Assembly (NCBI RefSeq): GCF_024273195.1
Contig: NZ_JAMZCU010000004.1
Span: 248,001 to 312,000, forward strand
DNA length: 64,000 bases
Source of the DNA: Devosia ureilytica
GTDB taxonomy: Bacteria; Pseudomonadota; Alphaproteobacteria; Rhizobiales; Devosiaceae
Reading direction: 5' to 3'
Shown: piece after piece, positions 51,714 to 60,751 of the stretch
Numbering within the stretch: position 1 is the first letter of the stretch
Layout of the letters: the number at the start of each line of letters is the position of its first letter
Notes under the pieces: generated by a model
What the model saw: the letters and a program-made list of their open reading frames with translations, nothing else
Told to the model about the DNA's origin: nothing
The model's database searches: none
Made by a program: the position numbers and the translations under genes

Positions 51714-54014
51714 CTATTGCAACCAACCCGCGAGCGGGACTGCACCAGAATAGCCAAGGCCCAGACCAGCCGGAGCAAGCAGTTTGAAGGACGCGGTCGC
51801 CCGCAAGTCATTGGGCGAATTGTGCGTGGGGCCAGTGCGCGTAATAGCACCGGAAACTGCCAGGTAGCCGTCGTTATAGGCCGCACCCCCACCAATCTGC
51901 AGATAGCTGCCCGATGCGATATCCCAATAGGCGTTGCTCGATACGGTCCAGTATTCGGCAACCGGGACGGACAATTCCACGCCGATTTCGTGCATGTCGC
52001 GGTCATTGCCTGTGGCGGGGGTAGCCGCCGCGAAACCATAGTTGAGCGCACCGGACCAGCCATCCTGGCCGTAACTGACGCCCAGCCCGGCGCGCGAGAC
52101 CGCGAGGGAACTGGTGTCGATCTGCAGCTTTCCGCCCGCATTGAGCGTATCGGCAAGAGAACCATAGGCGCCCAACACAGCGTAGGACGCGGCGTTTTCC
52201 AGCCCCGACCCGACCCCGACCTGCTGCCGGTTGGCCAGGGCGAAAGCGTTGTCCCCGGCCAGTTGGAACGACTGTCCGCCAAGCAGCTCGAGATAGCTGC
52301 CATCGTCGAGCGTCGCGAGGTAGCGCCCGCCGACATTGAGGCGCAGTCCGGTTTCCTGACGATCAATGCCGGTAAACCGATTGTAGCTGAACACATTGGT
52401 GTCGTCGAAAACCAGGCTCTGAGAATCCTCATTGGTGATCCCCGGAGCGGTGCTCGAGGCGCCGCGATAAACGATCTGGCCAATCGGTTCGATCAGGTGG
52501 GTCACGCCGCCGCCATACGCGGCCATCGGATAGCGGACATCCAGGGCGGCAATGGGCGTGGCGCTCAGAAGCGTCTGTGCAGCCGGCGCCGAAGCCAGCC
52601 CGCTATTGCCATCATAGCTGGCAGCATCAAGCCGCACGCCCAGGAATGGCGTCACCACCGCCCCGCCGGCGATCCACTGGTTCTGCCAGCTGGCCTGCGC
52701 CATGCCATGCGCGCGGTTTCCCGCATAGCCATAGTCGTAGGGAATGCCATTGACTGTCGTGCTGGAGTCCGCCGCGCGCGACATGACCAGCAGCCGGCCT
52801 TCCACTTCCACCCGCCCACCACCATTGGGCAGGGTAAACGTGCGAGCCACCTGCACATTGGGCAAGGCGATGCCCTGCTGGTCGCGCTTCTGATCGGTGG
52901 TGTTGCCAAGTAGATTGAATTGCTGGATGCGCGCATCGACATAAGTGTCGTCGGTCAGGTGCGTGGCATAGACTTCGTTGACGGCGGAGCGCTTGGGGTC
53001 GAGCAGATAATCGGCAAAATAGGCGCTGTCGGTAAAGACCGAATAGGCGGCGCCGACGGTCCAATCTTCCACCGGCCTGAATTCGCCAGCGGCCTGCACG
53101 GCTCCGCGCCAGTCACGCTGCGCATCGGGGAAGCTGAAGGCCATCTTGTTGAACTGGTAAAGGCCCGAAGCCTTGATGTTGAACAACCCCCGGTCAAACC
53201 GCTGAATCCATTCGGCTCCCATCAGGAAGCCCTGCCCACTTAACAAGGTGGGCGACAGGATAACGCTGGTGTCCCTGGAGGAATAGACCGTGAAAGGCAC
53301 TTCTGCCTTGACGCCGATCTCTTCGGAGTAAGCCAGGCTGGGCCTGGGGATGCCATCGAGCGACTGATTGCTCAGGTCAGGCAGCCACAGATAGGGCAGC
53401 CAGGCCACGGGAACGCCCAGCAGAGCTATTGAAGGCTGCTCAAGGGTGATTGAATTGTCTTCGCTGTTCTGAACGATCCTGGCGGCGCTGATGGACCAAC
53501 CAATCCGCTTGCCGGACGGGCTGATACATTCTCCGCAAGGGGCGTAGCTGGCATTGATCAGAATGGAGCTGAGAACCTTGTCGAATTCAGCGCTATCGGC
53601 GGTAATGCGCGCGCCGTCGGTGGCCGTCAGGGTCATGCTGTCGAGCACGGTCCGCTTCAGCCCGTCCGTCAGGCTGAGCCTGTCGCTATGCGATCTGTTC
53701 CCGGCCGGGTCGATGACAATCACATTGCCGACCAGTTCCATTTCGCCGTCTGCGCGGCGATAGACGAGGCGCTCACCGCTTAGCGTATAGCCGCTGACCC
53801 GCAAAACAACATCGCCTCGCGCCATGATTTCATTGCGAACGGAATCGAAAACCAGCTCTTCGGCTTCGACCGCCGTGGGTGCGGAAGGGTCGATGGGCGC
53901 GGCAAAGAAATCCTCGGGAAGCAGACCCTGGGCGTGTGCTGGCCCAGCCAGGACCGTCACCGCCATGGCCAGCGCAAGGGCCCGCGGCAAACGCATGCGT
54001 TTGCTGGGTCCCAT
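51714..54014 (-). CDS. lptD: LPS-assembly protein LptD (outer-membrane barrel)
   Basis: The product is 766 residues, in the usual range for alphaproteobacteria. A signal peptide (LPRALALAMAVTVLAGPAHA) is followed by the periplasmic LptA/OstA-like jellyroll (VEAEELVFDSVRNEIMARGDVVLRVSGYTLSGERLVYRRADGEMEL, about 45-200), the YAPCGECISPSGKRIGW cysteine segment that takes part in disulfide formation, IALLGVPVAWLPYLWLPDLS, and a long C-terminal beta barrel. LptD with LptE inserts LPS into the outer leaflet. The start at 54014 has GAGGGG 9 nt upstream. No surA, pdxA or rsmA follows, unlike the usual operon. Confidence 0.85.
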   Translation of the reverse strand: MGPSKRMRLPRALALAMAVTVLAGPAHAQGLLPEDFFAAPIDPSAPTAVEAEELVFDSVRNEIMARGDVVLRVSGYTLSGERLVYRRADGEMELVGNVIVIDPAGNRSHSDRLSLTDGLKRTVLDSMTLTATDGARITADSAEFDKVLSSILINASYAPCGECISPSGKRIGWSISAARIVQNSEDNSITLEQPSIALLGVPVAWLPYLWLPDLSNQSLDGIPRPSLAYSEEIGVKAEVPFTVYSSRDTSVILSPTLLSGQGFLMGAEWIQRFDRGLFNIKASGLYQFNKMAFSFPDAQRDWRGAVQAAGEFRPVEDWTVGAAYSVFTDSAYFADYLLDPKRSAVNEVYATHLTDDTYVDARIQQFNLLGNTTDQKRDQQGIALPNVQVARTFTLPNGGGRVEVEGRLLVMSRAADSSTTVNGIPYDYGYAGNRAHGMAQASWQNQWIAGGAVVTPFLGVRLDAASYDGNSGLASAPAAQTLLSATPIAALDVRYPMAAYGGGVTHLIEPIGQIVYRGASSTAPGITNEDSQSLVFDDTNVFSYNRFTGIDRQETGLRLNVGGRYLATLDDGSYLELLGGQSFQLAGDNAFALANRQQVGVGSGLENAASYAVLGAYGSLADTLNAGGKLQIDTSSLAVSRAGLGVSYGQDGWSGALNYGFAAATPATGNDRDMHEIGVELSVPVAEYWTVSSNAYWDIASGSYLQIGGGAAYNDGYLAVSGAITRTGPTHNSPNDLRATASFKLLAPAGLGLGYSGAVPLAGWLQ

Positions 54015-54511
54015 CAGCGAGTGCCCCTCGCGTTCCCTGCCTTGGAATTTCGGGTTCTCATGACCACACTACGTCAGCTTCAAAAAACGCAACGCCGCCC
54101 AAAGCCGATACGCCCGTGGCCGACAAAGTACCGACCAACGTACAGCCGGGCAATGAAGAATGTACAAATCAGCGGGGAAAGTCATCGGCCTGCCCTGCAC
54201 GCATGACGCATAGACATTTGTTCCGGTTGCGGGTCGAGGCATCGCGCCACAGCCTGCACCGGCAAATTCACTTAACAGCTTTTTTGCATGGCTTGGTTGC
54301 AGGAAACCTCCCCGGCAGCCCGGCGTTGCATGTGGCGGCGTTGGGCCATGAGCAGTCTGAGGTATCCGGCGCCGACCGGGATCAGTGACCACCAGATTTT
54401 CGCAGTTTGAACGCATTTCGTCGCTCATGCGGCCAAGAGGCTGCCTTGGTTCTGGTGTCCTAGATAACGCTCCCGTGATGGAGACCCGTAACGAGCAGCG
54501 AGCCCTTGACC
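54015..54511. other. 497-bp divergent intergenic region
   Basis: This gap separates lptD from the zinc-finger gene and must hold both promoters. I see an AT-richer patch around 54260-54290 but no confident promoter, operator, repeat or RNA structure. Short open frames here have no recognisable sequence and weak starts. Confidence 0.5.
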
Positions 54512-55231
54512 ATGCCAATGACCCGGATGCGCTACACGCTGAACCAGAAGGTCGGTGACCCCAAGGAGTGGGTCTATAGCTGGACCCTGCAGGACGACCA
54601 AACCATCAGCACCCAATGCGATTTCTGTGGGCAGCCCGAGCAGCGTGTGACCTATGAGGTCACCCGGGGCGAAGAGAGAATGTGGATCTGCCAGCGCTGC
54701 GTCGGACGCTATCCCGTCGGCGGCATCGTGAACGGCAACCGGCTCCCACCCCACGCCGCGCGGGCCCAGGTGCATGGATTGACGGCCCGGCTCAAGCAGC
54801 AGACGTGCCACGAAATCATCCGGGAAATACAAAGGATCACCACCGACCCGGGGATTGAAGAAGCCCTGGTCTATTTCGAGCGCAACCTGCAATTGTCTCC
54901 CCAGCGCGCCGCCCTCCTCTTTGCGGCCCTGCCGTTGCTTTGCCGGCCCGTCGATACACGCATCTTCGAGGTGCAGACCCGCAGCACGCACCACCAGGAG
55001 GAATTTGGCACGCTGGACGACAATGCGCGCACCCTGGTGTGGTCTGCGCTGTCGCCTCTGCAGTGCCGCCGCCTCGCGTCGTTGGGCCATGCGCCGTCGG
55101 GTGTGCGCCGGGTATTGGGACGCAAGCATGGTCAGGACACGCACCAGTTGACCGGCTCGCGCATGACAGACTTGAGCGAGCCGGCAGGGCTTCACCCCGC
55201 GCCGATTAGTAAAGAACGATCAGCGCCTTAG
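54512..55231 (+). CDS. Protein with ClpX-type C4 zinc-binding motif, function unknown
   Basis: The product is 239 residues. Near the N-terminus CDFCGQPEQRVTYEV, then MWICQRCVG, gives CxxC-x20-CxxC (Cys 36, 39, 60, 63). Spacing and context closely resemble the zinc-binding domain of ClpX (CSFCGK...ICDECV). There is no AAA+ ATPase; the rest is probably helical (QVHGLTARLKQQTCHEIIREIQRI, FERNLQLSPQRAALLFAALPLL) with no family I know. In ClpX this domain dimerises and binds adaptors, so a regulatory or adaptor role is possible. It precedes the exo export gene by 109 bp. The start (54512, or ATG 54518) is not certain. Confidence 0.65.
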   Translation: MPMTRMRYTLNQKVGDPKEWVYSWTLQDDQTISTQCDFCGQPEQRVTYEVTRGEERMWICQRCVGRYPVGGIVNGNRLPPHAARAQVHGLTARLKQQTCHEIIREIQRITTDPGIEEALVYFERNLQLSPQRAALLFAALPLLCRPVDTRIFEVQTRSTHHQEEFGTLDDNARTLVWSALSPLQCRRLASLGHAPSGVRRVLGRKHGQDTHQLTGSRMTDLSEPAGLHPAPISKERSAP

Positions 55232-55340
55232 CCGTTTTGAAGGCTTGTCGGAGCCGCCGCCGGCAGCGTCGGTGCGCCCCATTGCGGGCATGATCGACGG
55301 CAACGATCAGGTCAATGCGACCAGCAGCAAGGATAGCACA

Positions 55341-56600
55341 ATGCATGTTGCCTCCAGCCGCCCCCTGCGGAAATCGCGCCTGGGCGCGACCCTCTGCCTG
55401 ACCATGCTCGCGGGCCTCGTGCCGATTGCGCCGGGACAGGCGGCAGAGCCTTATGTCCTGGGGGTTTCGGACCAGCTCACCATCAAGGTGGTGCAATGGA
55501 AGGCCGCCGACTCCACCTTCGAGGAATGGACGGCCCTGGGCGGTGACTACGTCATTGGCGCCGATGGGCGCGTGAATTTCCCCATGATCGGCCCCCAGGA
55601 AGGGGCCGGCATGACAAGCGCCGATCTGGCAGCAGAGCTCGGCGCGGCGCTGCAACAGACGCTCGGCCTGGCCACGACCCCGACGGTGAGCGTCGAGATT
55701 GCCGAATATGGACCGATCTATGTGTCTGGCGATGTCGCGACGCCAGGCGAATACCCATTCGCGCCCAATCTTAGCGTCGTCAAGGCGCTGGCGCTGGCCG
55801 GAGGAGAGCGCCGCTCGGCCGAGGCCGCAGCCCGCCCCGACCGCGAAATGCTGACCACGACCGGAACGCTTGACGTCCTCGAGGACGAATACCACCGTCT
55901 GCAGGTCCGGCTTGCGCGCCTGGACGCCGAATTGGCGGGACAGACACAGATCGCGGTGCCGCCCGCGCTTGAGGGGCATCCTGACCTTGAAAACCTGCTA
56001 GCTGCCGAACGGGCCATTCTTGAGACGCAGGACCGGCAGGTTGCGGCTCAGTCGAGTTCCCTATCGGACCAGGTCGACCTGCTCACGGCACAAATCGAGG
56101 CCTTCGAACAGAAGGCTGCCAGCACGCAAACTCAGCTGGCGACCGCCCGTGAGCAATTGGAAAAGGTCACTGCGCTCTCGGACGACGGCCTTGCCGTCGC
56201 ATCGCGGGTGGCCTCAACCCAGACCAATGTGGCCGATCTCGAGGCCAGGCTCCTTGATACCCAGACGGCCATCCTGCAGGCGCAGCAGGACATTGCCAAA
56301 GCCAATCGCGAACAGGCGCATTTGACCGACCAGCGCCTCGCAGACCTGTCCCTCGAGCGGCAGACCGTGAACGGCCAGATCAGTGCATTGGCACTCAAGA
56401 TCGCGACGCAGCGCGGGCTGGTCCAGGAAGCTGCGCTCTATAGCGGGGCCGCCACCCCGGGCAATACGGCCCCCCAATACAGCTACACCATCATGCGCGA
56501 CGGACAGGAAATCGAGGCTGACCTTACGACGCCGGTAATGGCCGGGGACGTCGTGGTCGCGCGACTGCAGTTTGTCACAGAGGAAGGGACCATCCAGTGA
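55341..56600 (+). CDS. exoF: Polysaccharide export protein, ExoF-like (OPX family)
   Basis: The product is 419 residues from ATG 55341 (AAGGA 7 nt upstream); the frame opens at 55245. A signal peptide (GATLCLTMLAGLVPIAPGQAA) precedes the export domain: YVLGVSDQLTIKVVQW, YVIGADGRVNFPMIGPQ and a SLBB-like segment GPIYVSGDVATPGEYPFAPNLSVVKALALAGG. A long coiled coil (about 205-390) and a short C-terminal domain follow, as in Sinorhizobium ExoF (421 residues). It forms part of the periplasmic/outer-membrane conduit for exopolysaccharide. It overlaps exoK. Confidence 0.88.
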   Translation: MHVASSRPLRKSRLGATLCLTMLAGLVPIAPGQAAEPYVLGVSDQLTIKVVQWKAADSTFEEWTALGGDYVIGADGRVNFPMIGPQEGAGMTSADLAAELGAALQQTLGLATTPTVSVEIAEYGPIYVSGDVATPGEYPFAPNLSVVKALALAGGERRSAEAAARPDREMLTTTGTLDVLEDEYHRLQVRLARLDAELAGQTQIAVPPALEGHPDLENLLAAERAILETQDRQVAAQSSSLSDQVDLLTAQIEAFEQKAASTQTQLATAREQLEKVTALSDDGLAVASRVASTQTNVADLEARLLDTQTAILQAQQDIAKANREQAHLTDQRLADLSLERQTVNGQISALALKIATQRGLVQEAALYSGAATPGNTAPQYSYTIMRDGQEIEADLTTPVMAGDVVVARLQFVTEEGTIQ

Positions 56601-57388
56601 AGAAGCTCATGACAGCAATTATCCTTGGCGCGATGCTTGTGCCCTCGGTACCGGCCCATGCACAGCAGGGGGCATTTTTCGACGATTTCGACCGGTTGGA
56701 CATGTCCCGCTGGTACGTGTCGGACGGCTGGAGCAACGGCGCGCACCAGAACTGCACCTGGTCAGCCGATCAGGTCGCGGCCACCGGCGGCATGCTGAAG
56801 GTGGGATTTGCGCCAATTCCCAAGGGCGACCGGCAATATCGGTGCGGCGAGATTCAGACGCGCCAGGCCTATGGTTTCGGGACTTACGAAGCCCGGCTCA
56901 AAACGCCATCAGGCTCGGGCCTCAACGCCGCCTTTTTCACTTATATCGGCCCCCAGCAGGGCAAGCCGCATGACGAGATCGACTTCGAAATCCTGCTGCG
57001 TGACACCACCCATGTGGACACCACCACCTTCGTCAAGGGCGTCAGTGGGGACGGCGAGATCGGCAGCGGGCAGTCCCACGCCTTGCCCCATGGTTCGGAC
57101 ACGGATTTCATCACCTTCGCCTTCACCTGGGAGCCGGACCGGCTGCGCTTTTACATCGACGGCGAATTGGTGCGCACCATGGAAGACCCCGCCACGATAC
57201 CGAGCAACGCGCAGCGGATCTTCTTCAGCCTGTGGGGCAGCGACACGCTGACAGACTGGATGGGGCCCTTCGCCCCAGTGACCGCGCCCATCGCCATGCA
57301 GGTCGACTGGGTGGCCTTCACGCCCCTCGAACAGGATTGCGCCTTCGATGCCTCAATCCTGTGCCAGAACGACAAGGACAAGAAATGA
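56597..57388 (+). CDS. exoK: Secreted GH16 endo-beta-glucanase, ExoK-like
   Basis: The product is 263 residues with a signal peptide (KKLMTAIILGAMLVPSVPAHA). The family 16 active-site motif ExDxxE appears in its one-residue-shorter form as EIDFE (E127 nucleophile, D129, E131 acid/base), after YGFGTYEARLKTPSGSGLNAAFFTY. ExoK-type enzymes trim newly made exopolysaccharide to lower molecular weight. The GTG start overlaps the exoF stop; ATG 56609 is an alternative that would shorten the signal peptide by four residues. It overlaps exoV by 4 bp. Confidence 0.88.
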   Translation: MKKLMTAIILGAMLVPSVPAHAQQGAFFDDFDRLDMSRWYVSDGWSNGAHQNCTWSADQVAATGGMLKVGFAPIPKGDRQYRCGEIQTRQAYGFGTYEARLKTPSGSGLNAAFFTYIGPQQGKPHDEIDFEILLRDTTHVDTTTFVKGVSGDGEIGSGQSHALPHGSDTDFITFAFTWEPDRLRFYIDGELVRTMEDPATIPSNAQRIFFSLWGSDTLTDWMGPFAPVTAPIAMQVDWVAFTPLEQDCAFDASILCQNDKDKK

Positions 57389-58278
57389 AGCTGGTGTTTT
57401 TCCGGGGCAAGGTGCCCAATTTCGGCGACGAGTTGAACCTGACCGTTTGGCCAGCGCTGCTGCCCAAGGGGTTCCTGGACGATGACGAGAGCGAATTGTT
57501 CGTGGGGATCGGCTCGATTATCGGCGATCACCTGCCTGCCAAAGCACGCAAATTCGTCATGGGCTCAGGCTATGCGGGCTATATGGGATTGCCCGATGTG
57601 CATGACGGCACCTGGGACATACGCTTTGTGCGTGGACCCAATACAGCCAAAACACTCAAGATCGACCCCAAATTGTCGATCTGCGATAGTGCGATCCTCC
57701 TGAGAGAAATGGACCTGCCAGCGCCCGACGAGAGCGTGGGCGTGGCCTTCATGCCCCATTATGAGAGCCTGGAGCGTGGAGACTGGGCTTCGGCGTGCCG
57801 GCAGGCCGGTATCACGCTGATCGATGCGACGGCCCCCGTCGACAAGATTTTGAGCCAGATCCGCGGCGCCAGGCTTCTTATAACCGAAGCCATGCACGGC
57901 GCCATTGTTGCCGATGCACTGCGTACGCCCTGGATCGGCGCCAAACCGATATATGGCGGCCATCATCGCAAATGGCTCGATTGGGCCAGCGCGCTGGATC
58001 TGGACGTGCGACTGCATCCGCTCAAGCCCACCAGCATGCTGGAGGCCTACATCGGAAAAACCGGACGGGGCGGCGCGCTGGGCAAGGTGGGGCGGCTCAA
58101 CGCCTCTGCACTCGGCATATTGCCAAACCGGATCCTGACCAGCATTGCGGCCGGGCATCTGGCGGCCATGTCGCGGCTGGAACCGCAATTGAGCCGCGAC
58201 AGTGCGATCACCTCCGTGACCGAGCGAGCGCGCGAGGCGGTGGACACTTTCGTGCGGAGCCGGCAGGCCGCGATCTAG
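57385..58278 (+). CDS. exoV: Exopolysaccharide ketal-pyruvyl transferase, ExoV-like
   Basis: The product is 297 residues from ATG 57385. It follows the polysaccharide pyruvyl transferase pattern: MKLVFFRGKVPNFGDELNLTVWPALLP, LFVGIGSIIGDHLPAKARKFVMGSGY, IRFVRGPNTAKTLKIDPKLSICDSAILL and GARLLITEAMHGAIVADALRTPWI. It would add a 4,6-linked pyruvate ketal from PEP to the lipid-linked repeat unit. Its stop codon and that of the convergent flippase gene share the palindrome CTAG. Confidence 0.88.
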   Translation: MKLVFFRGKVPNFGDELNLTVWPALLPKGFLDDDESELFVGIGSIIGDHLPAKARKFVMGSGYAGYMGLPDVHDGTWDIRFVRGPNTAKTLKIDPKLSICDSAILLREMDLPAPDESVGVAFMPHYESLERGDWASACRQAGITLIDATAPVDKILSQIRGARLLITEAMHGAIVADALRTPWIGAKPIYGGHHRKWLDWASALDLDVRLHPLKPTSMLEAYIGKTGRGGALGKVGRLNASALGILPNRILTSIAAGHLAAMSRLEPQLSRDSAITSVTERAREAVDTFVRSRQAAI

Positions 58279-59750
58279 CGGCGCCGGGCAAGGCCAGACA
58301 GCGCTGCAAGGCGCGCTCGCCCCATCAGCAGGACCACGGCGCCGTAGCACAAGGCCGCGGCGCCAATTGCCGTACCCATACGCCAAAGCGGCTCGGCATC
58401 GGCCAATTGAACCTGCACGGCGCTACCAAGCGCCCACATGATCAATGTCGCCAGCACCGGAAGGCCGAAGGTGCGCATATAGGCCAGCACCGAAATACCG
58501 ATCAGCCGCACGACCATATGGATGGTCGGCAGCCACATCAGGATATTCAGAGCCACCAGCGAGACCGTGAGCGGCACCAGGCCCCAGCTGGAGAAAAGCA
58601 CAATGTAGAGCACGGTGACGATCTGCTTGCCGAGCACATACCAGAACCAGAGGTCAGCCTGACCCTGGCTGCGGATCAGCGAGGATTGCAGGATGCCGAT
58701 CGCCGTCAGGAGACCCAGCACACAGAAGGCCTGCACCACGGGCACGGCTTCCACCCATTGGTCGCCAAAGGCGAGCGGAATGAGATCGCGCGCCACGAGC
58801 GCCAGACCGGCAAAGACCGGGAAGGCAATGATCGAGGTCGCGAATGTCCCCAGGAGATAAGCATCCCGCAACTTGCTCGGTTCGCGCTGCATGGAGGACA
58901 GCAGCGAATAAGAGACAAGGTTGAGGGCACCCGAAAGCAGGTCGGTCAAGATCTGGAAGATGCGCCGCGAAAAGCTATAGAGACCGAGCCAGGCCGGACC
59001 AAGGAGGGCTCCGATCAGGATCTGGTCGATACTGATCGTGGCCAGCAGGTGATTGCCGGTGGAGAAAAGGCCAAAGGATCGCAATTCGCCAAGCGCGCGC
59101 CAATCGAATTTCAGGCGGGGCCGCCAGCGGGCGGCAACCATGGCGCCGATACAGGTCGTAACCGAGACGGCCAGTTGCGAGGCGGCCAGCGCCCAAAGGC
59201 CAAAGCCCAGCCAAAGCAAGCCAATGCAGACCGCTGCGGCCACCAGCGAGGCGACCGTCGTGCGCAGCGCCAGCATTCGAAACGACATGGTCCGCACCAG
59301 CAGTGCATTGGGCACCGCGGCGGCCATGTCGAATATTACCCGCGCTGAAATGAAAGGGATGAGGGCGACCAACGCCTCCTGCCCTGCGCTCGCCGCGATG
59401 AACGGCGCGACAAGGCAAAGGGCGGCATAGATGAGACCTGATGCGCCAAGGCAAAGCCAGAACACCGTATCGAGGTGGACTGGCGTGATGTTCTGGCGCT
59501 GGATCAGCGCTTCGCGAAAGCCGGCGGGAGCCACGGCAAGGCCGATGGTCGCGATGCTGGCGGCAAAGGCGACGATTCCGAATTCGGCCGGCGCCAGCAC
59601 CCTCGATGTCGCAAGGAAGACCACAAGGCCCAGCGCGGCTGGGGCAAGGCTGCTGACCAGCGACCACAATGTTCCAGTGATGGCCGCCGAGGCCCGCCCG
59701 GACCTGAGTTGGGCCAGTCTTTTATCCGCGCTCTCAAGAGCCAGCGTCAT
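58275..59750 (-). CDS. Lipid-linked oligosaccharide flippase (Wzx/ExoT-like)
   Basis: The product is 491 residues with about 12-14 membrane segments and no large soluble domain, as in the MOP superfamily. The first segments (GTLWSLVSSLAPAALGLVVFLATSRVLAPAEFGIVAFAASIATIGLAVAPAGF) contain the Wzx-type LxPxEFG motif. It should move the undecaprenyl-linked repeat unit to the periplasmic side for polymerisation. It is the last gene of the leftward exo unit and overlaps the glycosyltransferase gene by 4 bp. Confidence 0.88.
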   Translation of the reverse strand: MTLALESADKRLAQLRSGRASAAITGTLWSLVSSLAPAALGLVVFLATSRVLAPAEFGIVAFAASIATIGLAVAPAGFREALIQRQNITPVHLDTVFWLCLGASGLIYAALCLVAPFIAASAGQEALVALIPFISARVIFDMAAAVPNALLVRTMSFRMLALRTTVASLVAAAVCIGLLWLGFGLWALAASQLAVSVTTCIGAMVAARWRPRLKFDWRALGELRSFGLFSTGNHLLATISIDQILIGALLGPAWLGLYSFSRRIFQILTDLLSGALNLVSYSLLSSMQREPSKLRDAYLLGTFATSIIAFPVFAGLALVARDLIPLAFGDQWVEAVPVVQAFCVLGLLTAIGILQSSLIRSQGQADLWFWYVLGKQIVTVLYIVLFSSWGLVPLTVSLVALNILMWLPTIHMVVRLIGISVLAYMRTFGLPVLATLIMWALGSAVQVQLADAEPLWRMGTAIGAAALCYGAVVLLMGRARLAALSGLARRR

Positions 59751-60751
59751 CGGCCACCCGTGCCCGCAAGGCCGTCCCGCGACAGCACGAAGCTGCGAAA
59801 CTCGGGCGTGACGCGGCCGAGGGAGCGGATCATCAGGCCGCGGAGGCGCAAACGCGCAGCCTCAATAGTGGAGACATGCCCGGAAAGCCTTTGGCCGATC
59901 AGAGCCTTGCCCAGGTGGATGGCTCGGGTGCTCACAGGAGCGGCAAAGCGCGGATCGGTCATGAAACGGGCTCGCTGTTCGGGGCTGGCTCGCATCCAGA
60001 CCTTGCGGCGCAAATCCTGGACCGCACGCTTGAGATCGAGTTCGCGCCGCAGATAGCCGGAGGCGAGTTCGGCATTGCGCGTGGTCTGCTCGGCGTTCTC
60101 GGCCCAGACCGCGAGAGGCGTGAGGGCGACATAGATCGGCTCGACGATGGAATAGGTGCGAAGGTATTCCTGCAGCGTGGCCGTGCACGGATACTGGATT
60201 TCAAGCGGCGAAGCGGCGCGCACTGACCAGAACAGGCCGCCGTTAGAAACACCGATCCCGGCCAGCAGCGACAGGCGGAAATCGGAGGCCGAATAGCGCC
60301 CCTCGGTGAACAGATCGTCGAGCACGCCGGTTGCACCGACATGCGCTTCAGGCGTGCCGCTGGACTGTTCGATCAGCTGGTTGCGCAAGACGATTTCCAC
60401 GCCCTGCTCCTGCGCCAGCGCGATGTTGGCGGCACAAAAATCGGGGAGGATGAAATTGTCGTCCTCGACCACGCAGAAATATTCGGCGCGATGCGGGTTG
60501 CTGGCTGAAAAGCACTGATCGATATTGCGCGAGGCAAACAGCTGCGGGCGGTTGCCGGTGTAGCGGATGCGGGTGTCGCCCAAGCTTTCGACCACGGCGC
60601 GGCCGCTTTCTTCAGCATCATCATCATAGACATCGCACACCCAATGCGGCCAACTCTGGTCAATCATGGACTGCAACGCCCGGCGCAGGGCCGCCGGTCG
60701 CCTAAAGGTGGGGGTGCGGATATGGACGAGGCCGGGATGAAAGTCCGACAT
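59747..60751 (-). CDS. Family 2 glycosyltransferase
   Basis: The product is 334 residues. The GT2 fold is shown by HIRTPTFRRPAALRRALQSMIDQSWPHWVCDVYDDD at the start and the metal-binding acidic motif in FCVVEDDNFILP (EDD in place of DxD). The C-terminal third is basic and helical (RRELDLKRAVQDLRRKVW). It adds a sugar to the lipid-linked repeat unit. The start lies 50 bp inside the end of the polymerase gene; the next ATG would remove the nucleotide-binding strand, so the overlap seems real. Confidence 0.85.
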   Translation of the reverse strand: MSDFHPGLVHIRTPTFRRPAALRRALQSMIDQSWPHWVCDVYDDDAEESGRAVVESLGDTRIRYTGNRPQLFASRNIDQCFSASNPHRAEYFCVVEDDNFILPDFCAANIALAQEQGVEIVLRNQLIEQSSGTPEAHVGATGVLDDLFTEGRYSASDFRLSLLAGIGVSNGGLFWSVRAASPLEIQYPCTATLQEYLRTYSIVEPIYVALTPLAVWAENAEQTTRNAELASGYLRRELDLKRAVQDLRRKVWMRASPEQRARFMTDPRFAAPVSTRAIHLGKALIGQRLSGHVSTIEAARLRLRGLMIRSLGRVTPEFRSFVLSRDGLAGTGGR

